Source: Acidimicrobiales bacterium
Lineage (GTDB): Bacteria; Actinomycetota; Acidimicrobiia; Acidimicrobiales; DATDAH01
Direction of reading: 5' to 3'
Length of the DNA: 64,000 bases
NCBI GenBank assembly: GCA_016794585.1
Contig: JAEUJM010000032.1
Coordinates: 124,001 to 188,000, forward strand
Within the stretch, counting starts at the first letter, position 1. Each line of letters opens with the position of its first letter. Positions 17,564 to 26,312 of this stretch are shown here, in pieces. The notes under the pieces are model-generated. The model ran no database searches and was not told the DNA's origin. It worked only from the letters and a program-made list of their open reading frames with translations. The translations under genes and the position numbers were made by a program.

Positions 17564-18503
17564 GAATCGCCCCACCGTCCAACAGCTGCGTTACGCGGTG
17601 GCGGTGGCCGACGAGCGCCACTTCGGGCGGGCGGCGCAGGCCTGCTTCATCAGCCAGCCCGCCCTCAGCAACCAGATCCGGGAGCTGGAGACCAAGCTCG
17701 GGGCGCAGCTGTTCGAGCGCACCAACCGCGGCGTGCTGGTGACGCCTGCAGGCGAGGAGGTCGTGGCCCGGGCCCGGCGCATCCTCAGCGAGCTGGACGA
17801 CCTGTGTGAGGCGGCCGGCGACGCCGGGGGCGAGCTCGGGGGCTCCCTGCGCCTCGGGGTCATCCCCACGATCGCCCCCTACGTGCTGCCCCGGGCCATC
17901 CCCCTCGTCGAGCGCGCCCATCCCGGCGTCGAGCTCTACCTCCGCGAGGACCGCACCGAGTCGCTCATCGCGCAGCTCCAGGCCGGCGAGCTCGACCTGC
18001 TCCTGCTGGCCCTGCCGCTGCACCGGCCCGGCATCGACGAGCTCGCCCTCTACGACGAGCCGTTCCTGCTGGCCGTGCCCGAGCGCCATCCCCTCGCCAG
18101 GGGCCGCCGACCGGCGCTCTCGGCCCTGACCCACGAGCGCCTCGTGCTGTTGGAGGAGGGCCACTGCCTGCGCGATCAGGCCCTCGCGGTGTGTGAGCTG
18201 GCGGGCCACGACGGCACCGTCGAGGTGCAGGGCACCAGCCTGCCGACCGTGGTGCAGATGGTGGGCTCCGGGCTCGGCGTGACCCTCCTCCCCGCCACCG
18301 CGATCGAACGGGACGTCCACCCGGGCGAGCGGGTCGTGGTGCGGGAGCTGCGCCCCGACGTGCCCACCCGCACCGTCGGGCTCGCCTGGCGGTCCTCGTC
18401 GGCCCGGGCCGACAGCTACCGGGCCCTCGGCGAGGCCATCGCCGAAGCGGGGCGGGCCGGCATGGCCGCGCTCACCGGCGCCTCGAAGGCCTCGGGCGCG
18501 TAG
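17562..18503 (+). CDS. oxyR: Hydrogen peroxide-sensing LysR-type regulator OxyR
   Basis: A 313-residue LysR-family activator. The helix-turn-helix is at residues ~6-60 (QLRYAVAVADERHFGRAAQACFISQPALSNQIRELE in the sequence order). The effector domain carries EEGHCLRDQALAVC, giving Cys202 and Cys211, nine residues apart as in the redox-active pair of E. coli OxyR, with the same GHCLRDQA motif. Peroxide should form the disulfide and switch DNA binding. Divergent from katG, the standard partner. Confidence 0.93.
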   Translation: MNRPTVQQLRYAVAVADERHFGRAAQACFISQPALSNQIRELETKLGAQLFERTNRGVLVTPAGEEVVARARRILSELDDLCEAAGDAGGELGGSLRLGVIPTIAPYVLPRAIPLVERAHPGVELYLREDRTESLIAQLQAGELDLLLLALPLHRPGIDELALYDEPFLLAVPERHPLARGRRPALSALTHERLVLLEEGHCLRDQALAVCELAGHDGTVEVQGTSLPTVVQMVGSGLGVTLLPATAIERDVHPGERVVVRELRPDVPTRTVGLAWRSSSARADSYRALGEAIAEAGRAGMAALTGASKASGA

Positions 18504-18530
18504 CCGGCGGCGACGCGGCACACTCGCACC

Positions 18531-19526
18531 ATGCGCTTCGTCGTGGTGGGGGCCGGTGCCATCGGGGGAGTGGTCGGCGGGCGGCTCTTCCAGCGCGGCC
18601 ACGACGTCGTGCTGGTGGCCCGTGGTGCCCACCACGACGCCATCCGGGACCGGGGTCTGACCATCCAGTGCCCGACGGGCGAAGTGACCCTGGCCGTCCC
18701 GGTGGTCGATCGTGTCGGGCGCCTGGAGCTCGGCGCCGACGACGTGGTGCTGCTGGCGGTCAAGAGCCAGGACACCGCCGGCGTGGTCGCCGCCCTCGAC
18801 CCCGTGGCCCCGCCCGGGCTCGCGGTGGTGTCGCTCCAGAACGGCCTCGAGAACGAGCGCGTCCTGCTGCGCCACTTCGACCCGGTCTACGGCGTGTGCG
18901 TGATGTTCCCGGCCACCCACGTCGAGCCCGGGGTGGTGCAGGCCAACTCGACACCCGTCGAGGGGCTGCTCGACCTCGGCCGCTATCCCGCCGGCGGTGA
19001 CGGGACCGGCGACATCGAGGCCGACCCCACCGCGGAGGCCATCGCCGCGGCCTTCCGCTCGGCGGGGTTCGAGTCCGAGGTGCGGCCCGACATCGTGCGC
19101 TGGAAGGCGGCCAAGCTGCTGTTGAACCTGGCCAACGCGGTCGACGCCGTCTGTGGCCTCGAAGGTGCCGGGGGCGAGCTCTACGTGCGGGCCCAGGAGG
19201 AGGGCCGGCGCTGCCTGGCCGCGGCGGGCATCGACCACGTGTCCGAGGAGCAGGACGCCGAGCGTCGCGGGGACCTCATCCAGCTCCGCCGCATCGACGG
19301 CCAGCGCCGGGTGGGCAGCTCGGGCCGCCAGAGCCTCGCCCGGCAGGCCGGCGCCATCGAGGTCGACTACCTGAACGGTGAGATCGTCCTGCTCGGCCGC
19401 CTCCACGGAGTGCCCACCCCGGTCAACGAACTGCTGCGGCGGCTCGCGAACGAGTGCGCCCGCGAGCGCCGCCCGCCGGCGTCGATGGCGCCGGAAGAGG
19501 TGCTGGCCCTCCTCGACGCTCCCTGA
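18531..19526 (+). CDS. Ketopantoate reductase family protein (PanE/ApbA-like)
   Basis: A 331-residue NADP-dependent oxidoreductase. The Rossmann motif GAGAIGGVVGGRL is at residues 8-20. VVLLAVKSQDT, the catalytic-lysine region RWKAAKLLLNLANAV and VDYLNGEIVLLGRLHGVPTPVN match the 2-dehydropantoate 2-reductase family. It could supply pantoate for CoA synthesis, but many actinobacteria carry divergent paralogues. It starts 27 bp after oxyR and may be cotranscribed with it. Confidence 0.85.
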   Translation: MRFVVVGAGAIGGVVGGRLFQRGHDVVLVARGAHHDAIRDRGLTIQCPTGEVTLAVPVVDRVGRLELGADDVVLLAVKSQDTAGVVAALDPVAPPGLAVVSLQNGLENERVLLRHFDPVYGVCVMFPATHVEPGVVQANSTPVEGLLDLGRYPAGGDGTGDIEADPTAEAIAAAFRSAGFESEVRPDIVRWKAAKLLLNLANAVDAVCGLEGAGGELYVRAQEEGRRCLAAAGIDHVSEEQDAERRGDLIQLRRIDGQRRVGSSGRQSLARQAGAIEVDYLNGEIVLLGRLHGVPTPVNELLRRLANECARERRPPASMAPEEVLALLDAP

Positions 19527-19555
19527 GGGCGGCGGCACCCGGAGGCGCGCGGGGT

Positions 19556-19573
19556 GTCGGCCGTCCGGCCGAC
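19556..19573. terminator. Convergent-gene terminator
   Basis: Dyad GTCGGCC-GTCC-GGCCGAC between the PanE-like gene and the convergent quinone oxidoreductase. Confidence 0.5.
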
Positions 19574-19584
19574 GCGCCCGGCCG

Positions 19585-20547
19585 TCAGGGGTGCAGGACG
19601 GTCTTGCCGATGGTCGCCCGCGTCTCGACCGCTCGGTGGGCGTCGGCTGCGTCGGCGAGGTCGAAGGGTGGTCCCACCACGGGCGTCAGCGCGCCGCTCG
19701 CCGCCGCGGCGAGGGCGCGGTCCTCGAGGGGCCGCAGGTCCGTGGGTCGCACCCACGGGGCAACCTGCACCCCACGGTCGGCGAGGGCCGCCTCGTCGAT
19801 CTCGAGCGGGGTGCCCGAGGACCAACCGTTGACCGCGAGGGTCCCTCCCGCACCGAGCAGGGCCACGGCGGCCTCGCCGATGCGGCCGCCCACGCTCTCG
19901 TAGACCAGTGACACGTCCCGGCCGTCGACGGCGGCGCGCACCTCCTCCGGCCAGTCCGGGCGGTCGTAGTCCACCGCCACATCGGCGCCGAGGCCGCGGG
20001 CCACGTCGACCTTGTGGGGCCCTCCCGCAGCGGCGACCACGGTGGCGCCGGCACCGACCGCCGCCTGCACCAGCAGGGTCCCGATCCCGCCGGCCGCCGC
20101 GGTCACCAGCACCACGTCGTCCGTGGTGGGCGCGGCCCGGTCCAGGATCGACATCGTCGTGCGGCCGGTGCCGATCATCGCCACCGCGCCGTCGGCGTCC
20201 AGGCCGTCCGGGACGGCCTGGAGCGAGCTGGCCTCGGCGAGGGCCAGCTCCGCATAGCCGCCCGACGCCATCCCGAGGTGCACCACCACGGCACGGCCGA
20301 GCCATGACGGGTCCACCCCGTCGCCGGTGCGGTCGACCGAGCCGGCGACCTCGCGACCGGGCGTCATCGGGAGGTCGGGGGGTGGGAAAGGGCCGGGCTC
20401 GCCCCGCCTGATGGCGGTGTCGACCACGTGCACGCCGGCGGCCGACACCCGGACCCGCACCTGGCCGGCGCCCGGCTCGGGGTCCGGCACCTCCTCGTAG
20501 TGCAGCTGTTCGGGCCCGCCGAAGGCGTGCTGGCGGATGGCCCACAT
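19585..20547 (-). CDS. Zinc-free quinone oxidoreductase (MDR superfamily)
   Basis: A 320-residue medium-chain dehydrogenase/reductase. The GroES-like N-terminus opens MWAIRQHAFGGPEQLHYEEVPDPEPG. The Rossmann domain has VLVTAAAGGIGTLLVQAA, an AAxGGxG-type NADPH motif. The structural-zinc cysteines of alcohol dehydrogenases are missing, fitting the quinone reductase class. ATG 20547 follows GAAGGAGACACCC. A SoxR-box-like promoter 80-110 bp upstream suggests induction by redox-cycling drugs. Confidence 0.88.
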   Translation of the reverse strand: MWAIRQHAFGGPEQLHYEEVPDPEPGAGQVRVRVSAAGVHVVDTAIRRGEPGPFPPPDLPMTPGREVAGSVDRTGDGVDPSWLGRAVVVHLGMASGGYAELALAEASSLQAVPDGLDADGAVAMIGTGRTTMSILDRAAPTTDDVVLVTAAAGGIGTLLVQAAVGAGATVVAAAGGPHKVDVARGLGADVAVDYDRPDWPEEVRAAVDGRDVSLVYESVGGRIGEAAVALLGAGGTLAVNGWSSGTPLEIDEAALADRGVQVAPWVRPTDLRPLEDRALAAAASGALTPVVGPPFDLADAADAHRAVETRATIGKTVLHP

Positions 20548-20626
20548 GGGTGTCTCCTTCGCTCTGGACGCAGGTGGCCGGTCGCCGGCTCCAGGTGGCC
20601 TTGGGGCCCGGTCGACCTGGCTCCGC

Positions 20627-20657
20627 ACCCTAAATCCTCGAGTTGACTTGAGGTCAA
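20627..20657 (-). promoter_or_regulatory. MerR/SoxR-type promoter of the quinone oxidoreductase
   Basis: On the minus strand a -35 TTGACC (20657-20652) and a -10 TAGGGT (20632-20627) are 19 bp apart, the overlong spacer typical of MerR-family promoters. The spacer holds the 18-bp dyad CCTCAAGTCAACTCGAGG (20636-20653), 16/18 identical to the E. coli SoxR box as I recall it. Confidence 0.6.
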
Positions 20658-20704
20658 GGGCCTCGCCGTCGGAAGGGGCGGGCGATTCGGCGGATGGCCC
20701 CGGG

Positions 20705-21805
20705 CTACGCCGCCACGGTCTCGACGCGCGCCCGTCCCGGGCGCCCGTAGAGCGCGAGCACCCGAGCGGCCTCGTCGGCGATCTCGTCCCGGTCCCGGCG
20801 GGACAGGCGCGGGACGACGGTGGCCACCAGGTCGTCGTCGTCCCACCACCAGGTGCCCACGACCAGGCCGTCGTGCAGCACGGTGCCCTTGATGTGCGCC
20901 TCGGGGATGCCGACCGCGAAGCGCTCGCCGTCGACGAAGAAGCGGGACCGGTCCTGGTGGGACAGGAGCACGTTGTCGAACGTCGGGAGGAAGCGGACCG
21001 GGGCGGGCACGTCGGGGTCGGGCAGGGGCCCGTCGGGCACGTCGAACAGCTCACGCCCCCGCTCGTCACGGACGACCCGGAGCCGGGGGCGGAGGCGCTC
21101 GAACACGGGCCGCATCGCCGTCAGCCGGCACCAGGCGGTGGCGTCCCCGGGGGTGGCGGGGCCGAACGCGGCCAGGTAGCGGAGCAGGAGGTCGTCGAGC
21201 GTGGTGGTGGGTGGCGGGTGGCCCACCCAGGTGTCGAGGTGGGCGAGACGAACCGTCCCCTTCTTCCCCCACACGCCGCGGGGCGGCACCTGCACGAGCG
21301 GGAGGTGGGTGCGACAGACGTAGGCGAGCCCGGCGGCGTGGCGGTCGGGCACGGCGTCGGCGAAGCGGGCCCGTAGCTCCGCCGGCGTGCGCGGTGACTC
21401 GTCCAGCCACCGCCGCCCCAGGGCGAGGGCGTCGTCGAAGGGCCGGTCCATCACCTGGCGGGCGTCGGGATGCGCCTTCACCTCGGCGTCGAGCACGGGC
21501 TGCACGATGGGGCGGACCGCGCCGGCGTCGTCCGCGGTCATCAGGTGGATGGTCGACCGCATGACCGCGATGCGCACGACGGCCCGCGCCTCGAGCAGGT
21601 CGCCGAGGGCGTCCGGCTCGAAGCCGTCGAGTCGCGACCACAGTGCGAGGTAGGGGTCGAGCGGCTCCTGGGCCTGGAGGCCGACGAGGTGCTCGACGGC
21701 GCCCACGACGTCGACCGAGCCCGCCGGCCGGCGCGCCAGCAGCCACTGGCGCTCGAGGGTGGCGCGGTTGAGGGCCCGGTCGGACAGGACGAGCGGCGCA
21801 GCCAT
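20705..21805 (-). CDS. HTH_42 (AlkZ/YcaQ-like) winged-helix protein
   Basis: A 366-residue protein of the HTH_42 superfamily: LNRATLERQWLLARR, then VEHLVGLQAQEPLDPYLALWSRLDGF. The QAQ motif (Gln44-Gln46) matches the Q-x-Q catalytic motif of AlkZ-type DNA glycosylases that unhook alkylated or crosslinked bases. The C-terminal winged-helix region ends VLALYGRPGRARVE. It may repair DNA or bind it; substrate not known. ATG at 21805. Confidence 0.82.
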   Translation of the reverse strand: MAAPLVLSDRALNRATLERQWLLARRPAGSVDVVGAVEHLVGLQAQEPLDPYLALWSRLDGFEPDALGDLLEARAVVRIAVMRSTIHLMTADDAGAVRPIVQPVLDAEVKAHPDARQVMDRPFDDALALGRRWLDESPRTPAELRARFADAVPDRHAAGLAYVCRTHLPLVQVPPRGVWGKKGTVRLAHLDTWVGHPPPTTTLDDLLLRYLAAFGPATPGDATAWCRLTAMRPVFERLRPRLRVVRDERGRELFDVPDGPLPDPDVPAPVRFLPTFDNVLLSHQDRSRFFVDGERFAVGIPEAHIKGTVLHDGLVVGTWWWDDDDLVATVVPRLSRRDRDEIADEAARVLALYGRPGRARVETVAA

Positions 21806-21827
21806 CGCCCCATGGTGACCGGTTGCG

Positions 21828-21855
21828 CCGGGGCATGCCCGGGGGCATGCCCCGG
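21828..21855 (-). terminator. DUF1275 terminator hairpin
   Basis: 13-bp arms (21828-21840 with 21843-21855) containing GCATGC in each arm, 6-33 nt beyond the DUF1275 stop. GC-rich, no T-tract. Confidence 0.55.
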
Positions 21856-21860
21856 GGCGT

Positions 21861-22562
21861 TCAGTCAGGGTCCGCCGAGGCGGGTTGCGTTCGCCGGGAG
21901 CGCAGGGCGTGGACGGCGACCAGCAGGGCCAGCGCCGCCACGGGCACCATGAGCGGGAGCGACCAGTGCGCCGCGATCGAGGCGCCCGCCGCCGCCCCGG
22001 CGACGTAGGTGGCGACGCCGAGCGCCAGCACGAGGACCACGCGGGTGTCGGTCGCTCCGGGGCGGCCGAGTTGCTCGGCCAGCCGGGTCAACGCCCCGGT
22101 CTCGAAGGTGGTGCTCACGCCGACCCCGACCACGCGTCCGATGACCTCGGTCTGCACGCCCATGGCCAGGCCCAAGACGACGAGCGCCGCGATCCCCCGG
22201 GCCCCGTCGACGGTGGAGGGCGCCCCGTCGACGGGAAGGGCCCCCACGAGCAGGGCGGCCAGGGCGAGCAGGGCCAGCTCGGCGGCGAGTAGGCCCGGGT
22301 CCCGGCCTCGACCCAGCCGACCGCTCGACCGGGCGGCGGCCATCACCCCCAGCGCGAACGCGGCGATCGCCGCAGCGGTGCGCCCCACGGGGGTGCCGGG
22401 GGCGCCGCCGGTGACGAGGCCGAGGAGGATGAGGTTCCCGCTCTGGTTGGCGGGGAACACGCCGCTGATGCGGGTGTAGGCGATGGCGTCCACGCAGCCG
22501 GCGACGGCGGTCAGCCCGTAGGCGGTGGCGACCTGCGGCGACCGGGCGGTCGCCCCCCTCAT
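21861..22562 (-). CDS. DUF1275 (YoaK-like) membrane protein
   Basis: A 233-residue integral membrane protein with about six helices. The family signatures GCVDAIAYTRISGVFPANQSGN at the N-terminus and GLAMGVQTEVIGRVVGVGVSTTFETGALTRL in the middle are present. Function unknown. The ATG at 22562 has AGGGGAG just upstream and is preferred over the in-frame GTG at 22580. Confidence 0.87.
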   Translation of the reverse strand: MRGATARSPQVATAYGLTAVAGCVDAIAYTRISGVFPANQSGNLILLGLVTGGAPGTPVGRTAAAIAAFALGVMAAARSSGRLGRGRDPGLLAAELALLALAALLVGALPVDGAPSTVDGARGIAALVVLGLAMGVQTEVIGRVVGVGVSTTFETGALTRLAEQLGRPGATDTRVVLVLALGVATYVAGAAAGASIAAHWSLPLMVPVAALALLVAVHALRSRRTQPASADPD

Positions 22563-22660
22563 GTCGTCTCCCCTGGTCACTCGTCCCCCTCGGCGTCGCT
22601 GGGGACCATGGCGTAGCAGGAGGACGGGCCGCCTCGCCGGATGGGGTGACCGAGGGCGTG

Positions 22661-22694
22661 GCCGGCGGCGCCCCGGGGGAGAGACGCCGCCGGC
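22661..22694 (-). terminator. Amidohydrolase terminator hairpin
   Basis: Perfect 10-bp arms GCCGGCGGCG / CGCCGCCGGC with a 14-nt loop, 11-44 nt beyond the amidohydrolase stop. Confidence 0.5.
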
Positions 22695-22704
22695 GGGGGG
22701 ATCC

Positions 22705-23919
22705 CTAGACGCCCATCAGCTCGTACATGTTGGCGCCCATGATCTTGGCCACGTCCTCATCGGCGAGGCCCACCTCGTCGCGGGCGTACACCGCGTACTC
22801 GACGGGGTCGGCCAGGCCCTCGGGGTGCGGCCAGTCCGAGTTGAACAGCACGTGGTCGAGGCCGATGGCGTCGATCAGCGGCTCGAGGTCGTCCTCCCAG
22901 AAGGGGGCGACGTAGAGCGCTCGCTTGAGGGTGTCCGCCGGGTCCTCGGCGAACAGGTGGGGCATCTTCCCGTAGCCGTCGGCGAGGTCCTCGACCACCC
23001 GACCGATCCACTTGCTGCCGCACTCGATGGTGCCGATGCGCACGCCGGGGAAGCGAGAGAGCATGCCGTGGATGACCGCCGAGAAGATGGTGTCCATGGT
23101 GGGCCGGTAAGCCTGGGACACGGCGTAGAAGGGGTGCTGCTCGAACGGGCGCATCTCGCCGGACACGCCGTTCCACTCGTTGGCGAAGCGGGAGTAGCCC
23201 GAGTCCGAGGCATGCAGCATGACGGGGATGTCGGCCTCCTCGACCGCCCGCCAGAAGGGGTCGTTGTCGGGGAGGAAGGGTGAGCGCGGGCCCCGGTGGC
23301 CGGCGACCGGAGCGGGCCGGACCAGCACGGTCTTGGCGCCCCGCTCGAGGGCCCACTCCAACTCGGCGACCGCTCCCTCGGGGATGGCGAGGTTCATGAC
23401 CGGCGTGGTGAAGATGCGGCCCTCGTGGTCGAAGCCCCACTCGTCGTGCATCCACTGGTTGAAGGCGTGGACCAGCACCTGCGAGGCGACGGGGTCGTCC
23501 ATGAAGTTGACCTCGATCAGCGACGCCAAGGTCGGGAAGTTCACGATGGCGTCGATGTGCATGCGGTCCATCAGGGCCAGGCGGGCGTCCGGGTCGGTGA
23601 ACTCGGGGATGGCCCGCATGGGTCGGACGATCTCGCGGTAGCTCTTGCCGGCGGTGTTGCGCCCCGAGAAGTACTCCGCGGCGGACCCCGGCTCGGCCAC
23701 CACCTCGAAGGTGGGGTTGGGGATGTAGTCCGACACCCGGCCTCGCACGATCATCTTGCGCCGGCCGTCCACCTCGGCGATGCGGATGAGGCCCGCGTAC
23801 TCCTTCGGCAGGTACCGGGTGAACGAGTCCGCCTCCTCGTAGAGGTGGAAGTCGCAGTCGAACACCGGGTGGTCGAACGCGGAGTACGACATGTCCGGGC
23901 TGTGCGGCGTGTACTGCAT
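22705..23919 (-). CDS. Amidohydrolase family (Amidohydro_2, ACMSD-like) protein
   Basis: A 404-residue TIM-barrel metal-dependent hydrolase/decarboxylase-like protein. The N-terminal metal motif is DCDFHLYEEAD, followed by GAKTVLVRPAPV, PVMLHASDSGY and the C-terminal HVLFNSDWPHPEG with the conserved Asp. Actinobacterial paralogues cluster with steroid and aromatic-acid degradation genes; the substrate here is unknown. The start is ATG 23919. A GGGACC dyad 66-79 bp upstream of the start is a candidate control site. Confidence 0.87.
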   Translation of the reverse strand: MQYTPHSPDMSYSAFDHPVFDCDFHLYEEADSFTRYLPKEYAGLIRIAEVDGRRKMIVRGRVSDYIPNPTFEVVAEPGSAAEYFSGRNTAGKSYREIVRPMRAIPEFTDPDARLALMDRMHIDAIVNFPTLASLIEVNFMDDPVASQVLVHAFNQWMHDEWGFDHEGRIFTTPVMNLAIPEGAVAELEWALERGAKTVLVRPAPVAGHRGPRSPFLPDNDPFWRAVEEADIPVMLHASDSGYSRFANEWNGVSGEMRPFEQHPFYAVSQAYRPTMDTIFSAVIHGMLSRFPGVRIGTIECGSKWIGRVVEDLADGYGKMPHLFAEDPADTLKRALYVAPFWEDDLEPLIDAIGLDHVLFNSDWPHPEGLADPVEYAVYARDEVGLADEDVAKIMGANMYELMGV

Positions 23920-23949
23920 CGTGAATCCCCCGTGGCGAGAACGCTGTTT

Positions 23950-24011
23950 CCGCCGACGATCGCGAGCGGGGCCGCGGGGCGCTAGGGACCAAGGTCCCGA
24001 ATCGTCGGCGG
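23950..24011. terminator. Nested dyad between amidohydrolase and Bax inhibitor-1
   Basis: Outer perfect 11-bp arms (23950-23960 with 24001-24011) enclose GGGACC-AA-GGTCCC (23985-23998). It starts 54 nt after the Bax-inhibitor stop and 31 bp before the amidohydrolase start, so it can be the end of one transcript, the control site of the next, or both. The inner dyad resembles DosR/DevR boxes. Confidence 0.5.
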
Positions 24012-24064
24012 TGGGGGAGGTGGGGGAGGACGCCGTCGTGCCTCGACGGCACGACCGGCCGAGG

Positions 24065-24769
24065 TCAGCGGCGGCTGAGCAGGCGCAGCACGTACCAGAA
24101 CAGCAGCATCACCGAGGCGAACAGCTGGATCGCCGCACCGACGTAGGCCTCCTGGGGGTAGTGCCGCAGGATGGTCTGGGTCTGGTAGAGGATGGCCCCG
24201 CCGGCGAGGGCGATCATCGCGAGGGTGAACCACACGCCGAGCTCGAGGCCGAACAGGACGGCGGCGAGGATGAGCACGAGTGACATCACGCCCGCCCACA
24301 TGAGCAGGGGCCGCATGAACGACAGGTCTCGACGGGTCACCATGCCGACGACGGTGAGGCCGGCGAAGGCCACGACGGTGATGACCGCGGCGCTGGCCAC
24401 GGTGGTGGTGCCGCCGCCGCCCTCGTTGAACACGTAGTAGAGGAACGGGGCGAAGATCAGCGCCTCGGCGCCGGCCAGGGCGAACAGCCCGGCGTACTGG
24501 CGCCCGGGGTTGGCGAGGTCGTGGGCGGCGGCGGTGGCGAGCCAGTTGACGACCATGAAGCCGCCGAGGAGGAGCAACCAGGCGCCGCCGCTCCCGTAGA
24601 ACAGGTTGAAGAGGCCTTCCGCCGCGCCCGTGGCGAAGAGCAGGGTCTCGAAGGCCACGAAGGCGACGATCGCGGCGACGAGGTGTTGATACACCTTGAC
24701 CATGAAGTCGGCGCGCGTCTCCTCGTCGAGGGTGGCGACGGGGACGGCGTAGGGCTGGGCCTGGGACAT
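24065..24769 (-). CDS. Bax inhibitor-1 / YccA-YbhL family membrane protein
   Basis: A 234-residue protein with seven hydrophobic segments in the BI-1 order: HLVAAIVAFVAFETLLF, WLLLLGGFMVVNWLATAAAH, QYAGLFALAGAEALIFAPFLYYVF, and further helices ending FASVMLLFWYVLRLLSRR. Bacterial homologues (BsYetJ) are pH-gated calcium leak channels; whether this one is has to be inferred. ATG 24769. Confidence 0.87.
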   Translation of the reverse strand: MSQAQPYAVPVATLDEETRADFMVKVYQHLVAAIVAFVAFETLLFATGAAEGLFNLFYGSGGAWLLLLGGFMVVNWLATAAAHDLANPGRQYAGLFALAGAEALIFAPFLYYVFNEGGGGTTTVASAAVITVVAFAGLTVVGMVTRRDLSFMRPLLMWAGVMSLVLILAAVLFGLELGVWFTLAMIALAGGAILYQTQTILRHYPQEAYVGAAIQLFASVMLLFWYVLRLLSRR

Positions 24770-24843
24770 GGGCTCCTCGTTGACCGGGGTCGGGTTCCGC
24801 CCGTTCCCTCCAGGCTACGGCCGGTGCGTGGCCGCCGCTCGGC

Positions 24844-25674
24844 TCAGGTGGCGCGGACGTCGGCGGCGGCGGCGATCAGCTTCGGGCAGGCGCCGTCCAG
24901 GGGGCACCGCGCGCAGTCGGGGTCGCGGGGGCGGCACCACTGGCGTCCGACGTCCCACGCCGGAAGGTCGAGCGCGCCGGGGCGCTCGGGGTGGGCGACG
25001 CGGGCCTGCTCGACGATGTGGGTGAGGTCGTCGGCGTCGGCGAGGCCGGCACGGAGGAACACCCGCCGGACGTGCACGTCGTAGGCCACGTCACTGCCGG
25101 TCACCTCGCGCAGCGGAACGCCGTAGTCGCGCTCGAGGATCTCGGCGGCCATGGCCGCCTTCTTCTGGCCGATCCCGTCGAAGGCCTGGAGGCGCCGGCG
25201 CAGCTCGGCAGCGGTGGGCTCGTCGTCCCAGATGGCGGCGGCGTCGCCGCCGTAGGCGTCGAGCACCTGCTGTGCGGCGGAGACGACCCACCGTGGCGTG
25301 TTGACCACGTAGCGGTGGATGCACGGTGGCTGAGCGATGGCGGCCTCCACCGCCTCGGGGTCGGCGACCATGCGCGCCGGGTCGAGGTGGCCGAGTCGCT
25401 GGCGCAGCAGCCACGGCGACGACCACGCCCGCTCGGCGGTGATGCCCTGGCAGAGCACGACGGCCACGAGGAAGGCGAAGGGATCGGACCGCAGGAACGC
25501 GTCGGCCTCGGGGTCGGGGGCGGCATTGGCGGGCGGCTGTGCGGCCAACACCGCGCCGTGAGCGAGCAGCGCGGCGACGACGGAAGCGACCTCGGTGGCG
25601 GCCGACGGGACGCCGCTCACGGTTGCCCCGATCGTGCCGTCCGGGCGGGACCGGCGTCCCCGCAGGTCTCCCAT
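24844..25674 (-). CDS. Endonuclease III-like HhH-GPD DNA glycosylase with 4Fe-4S cluster
   Basis: A 276-residue base-excision-repair-type protein. The helix-hairpin-helix is LQAFDGIGQKKAAMAAEIL with Lys171/172, and the catalytic Asp199 lies in AYDVHVRRVFLRAG. The C-terminal cysteines 247, 254, 257 and 263 form the C-x6-C-x2-C-x5-C iron-sulfur loop. It therefore has both features of a bifunctional glycosylase/AP lyase. It is longer at the N-terminus than E. coli Nth. Specificity is unknown. The ATG at 25674 is 67 bp from a divergent gene. Confidence 0.88.
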   Translation of the reverse strand: MGDLRGRRSRPDGTIGATVSGVPSAATEVASVVAALLAHGAVLAAQPPANAAPDPEADAFLRSDPFAFLVAVVLCQGITAERAWSSPWLLRQRLGHLDPARMVADPEAVEAAIAQPPCIHRYVVNTPRWVVSAAQQVLDAYGGDAAAIWDDEPTAAELRRRLQAFDGIGQKKAAMAAEILERDYGVPLREVTGSDVAYDVHVRRVFLRAGLADADDLTHIVEQARVAHPERPGALDLPAWDVGRQWCRPRDPDCARCPLDGACPKLIAAAADVRAT

Positions 25675-25741
25675 GGGCGGAGCGTACCCACGGGTCTGGC
25701 GACGGCCCCGTGCCGGGACGTGTGGACGCGAAGATGGGGGG

Positions 25742-26287
25742 ATGCGGGTGGGGATCGCCGATCACCTGGGTTGGGCCGTGGTGGTGACGGCGTCGGCCGA
25801 CCACGCCGTCGTCGACCGGCGGCGCATCGAGCTGGTAGAGCCCGGGACGCCGGTCATGCCCGTCCATCACGACGGCCAGGCCCTCGACGACGACGGCATG
25901 GCCGCTCTCATCGCCTCGGTGCGGGCATCCGCCGAGCACGCCACCGCGAGGGCGCTCGACGAGCTCGAGCGCTCGCTGCCGGCGCCGGTGGCCTCGATGG
26001 CGCTACGGCACTCACCCGACGAGTTCCCCACCGACGTGGCGACCCTGCGGGTGCCCCCGTGGGACGCCCGGGCCGACGCGGTCATGTACCGCGAGGTGCT
26101 GGCCGAGGCGGCCATCCGGCGCGGGTGGGCCATCCACCGCTACGACGCCAAGACCGCCGAGTCGCAGGCGGCCGCGCTCCTCGGGGACCGGGCCGATGAC
26201 GTGCTGCGCGGGCCGCGGGCGCGGCTGGGGCCGCCCTGGGCCAAGGACCACCGAGTGGCGCTGGCCGCGACGATCGTCGCCGGCTGA
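25742..26287 (+). CDS. Conserved hypothetical protein
   Basis: A 181-residue protein opening MRVGIADHLGWAVVVTASAD and closing LGPPWAKDHRVALAATIVAG. I recognise the pattern as widely conserved in actinobacteria without an assigned function. The beginning (beta-strand, Asp, turn, beta-strand) and the end (DHRVALAATI) recall an RNase H-like fold, but this is inference. Soluble. The acyl-CoA synthetase starts 26 bp downstream on the same strand. Confidence 0.75.
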   Translation: MRVGIADHLGWAVVVTASADHAVVDRRRIELVEPGTPVMPVHHDGQALDDDGMAALIASVRASAEHATARALDELERSLPAPVASMALRHSPDEFPTDVATLRVPPWDARADAVMYREVLAEAAIRRGWAIHRYDAKTAESQAAALLGDRADDVLRGPRARLGPPWAKDHRVALAATIVAG

Positions 26288-26312
26288 GGGGCCCGGGCCG
26301 GGCGCGGCTTGA

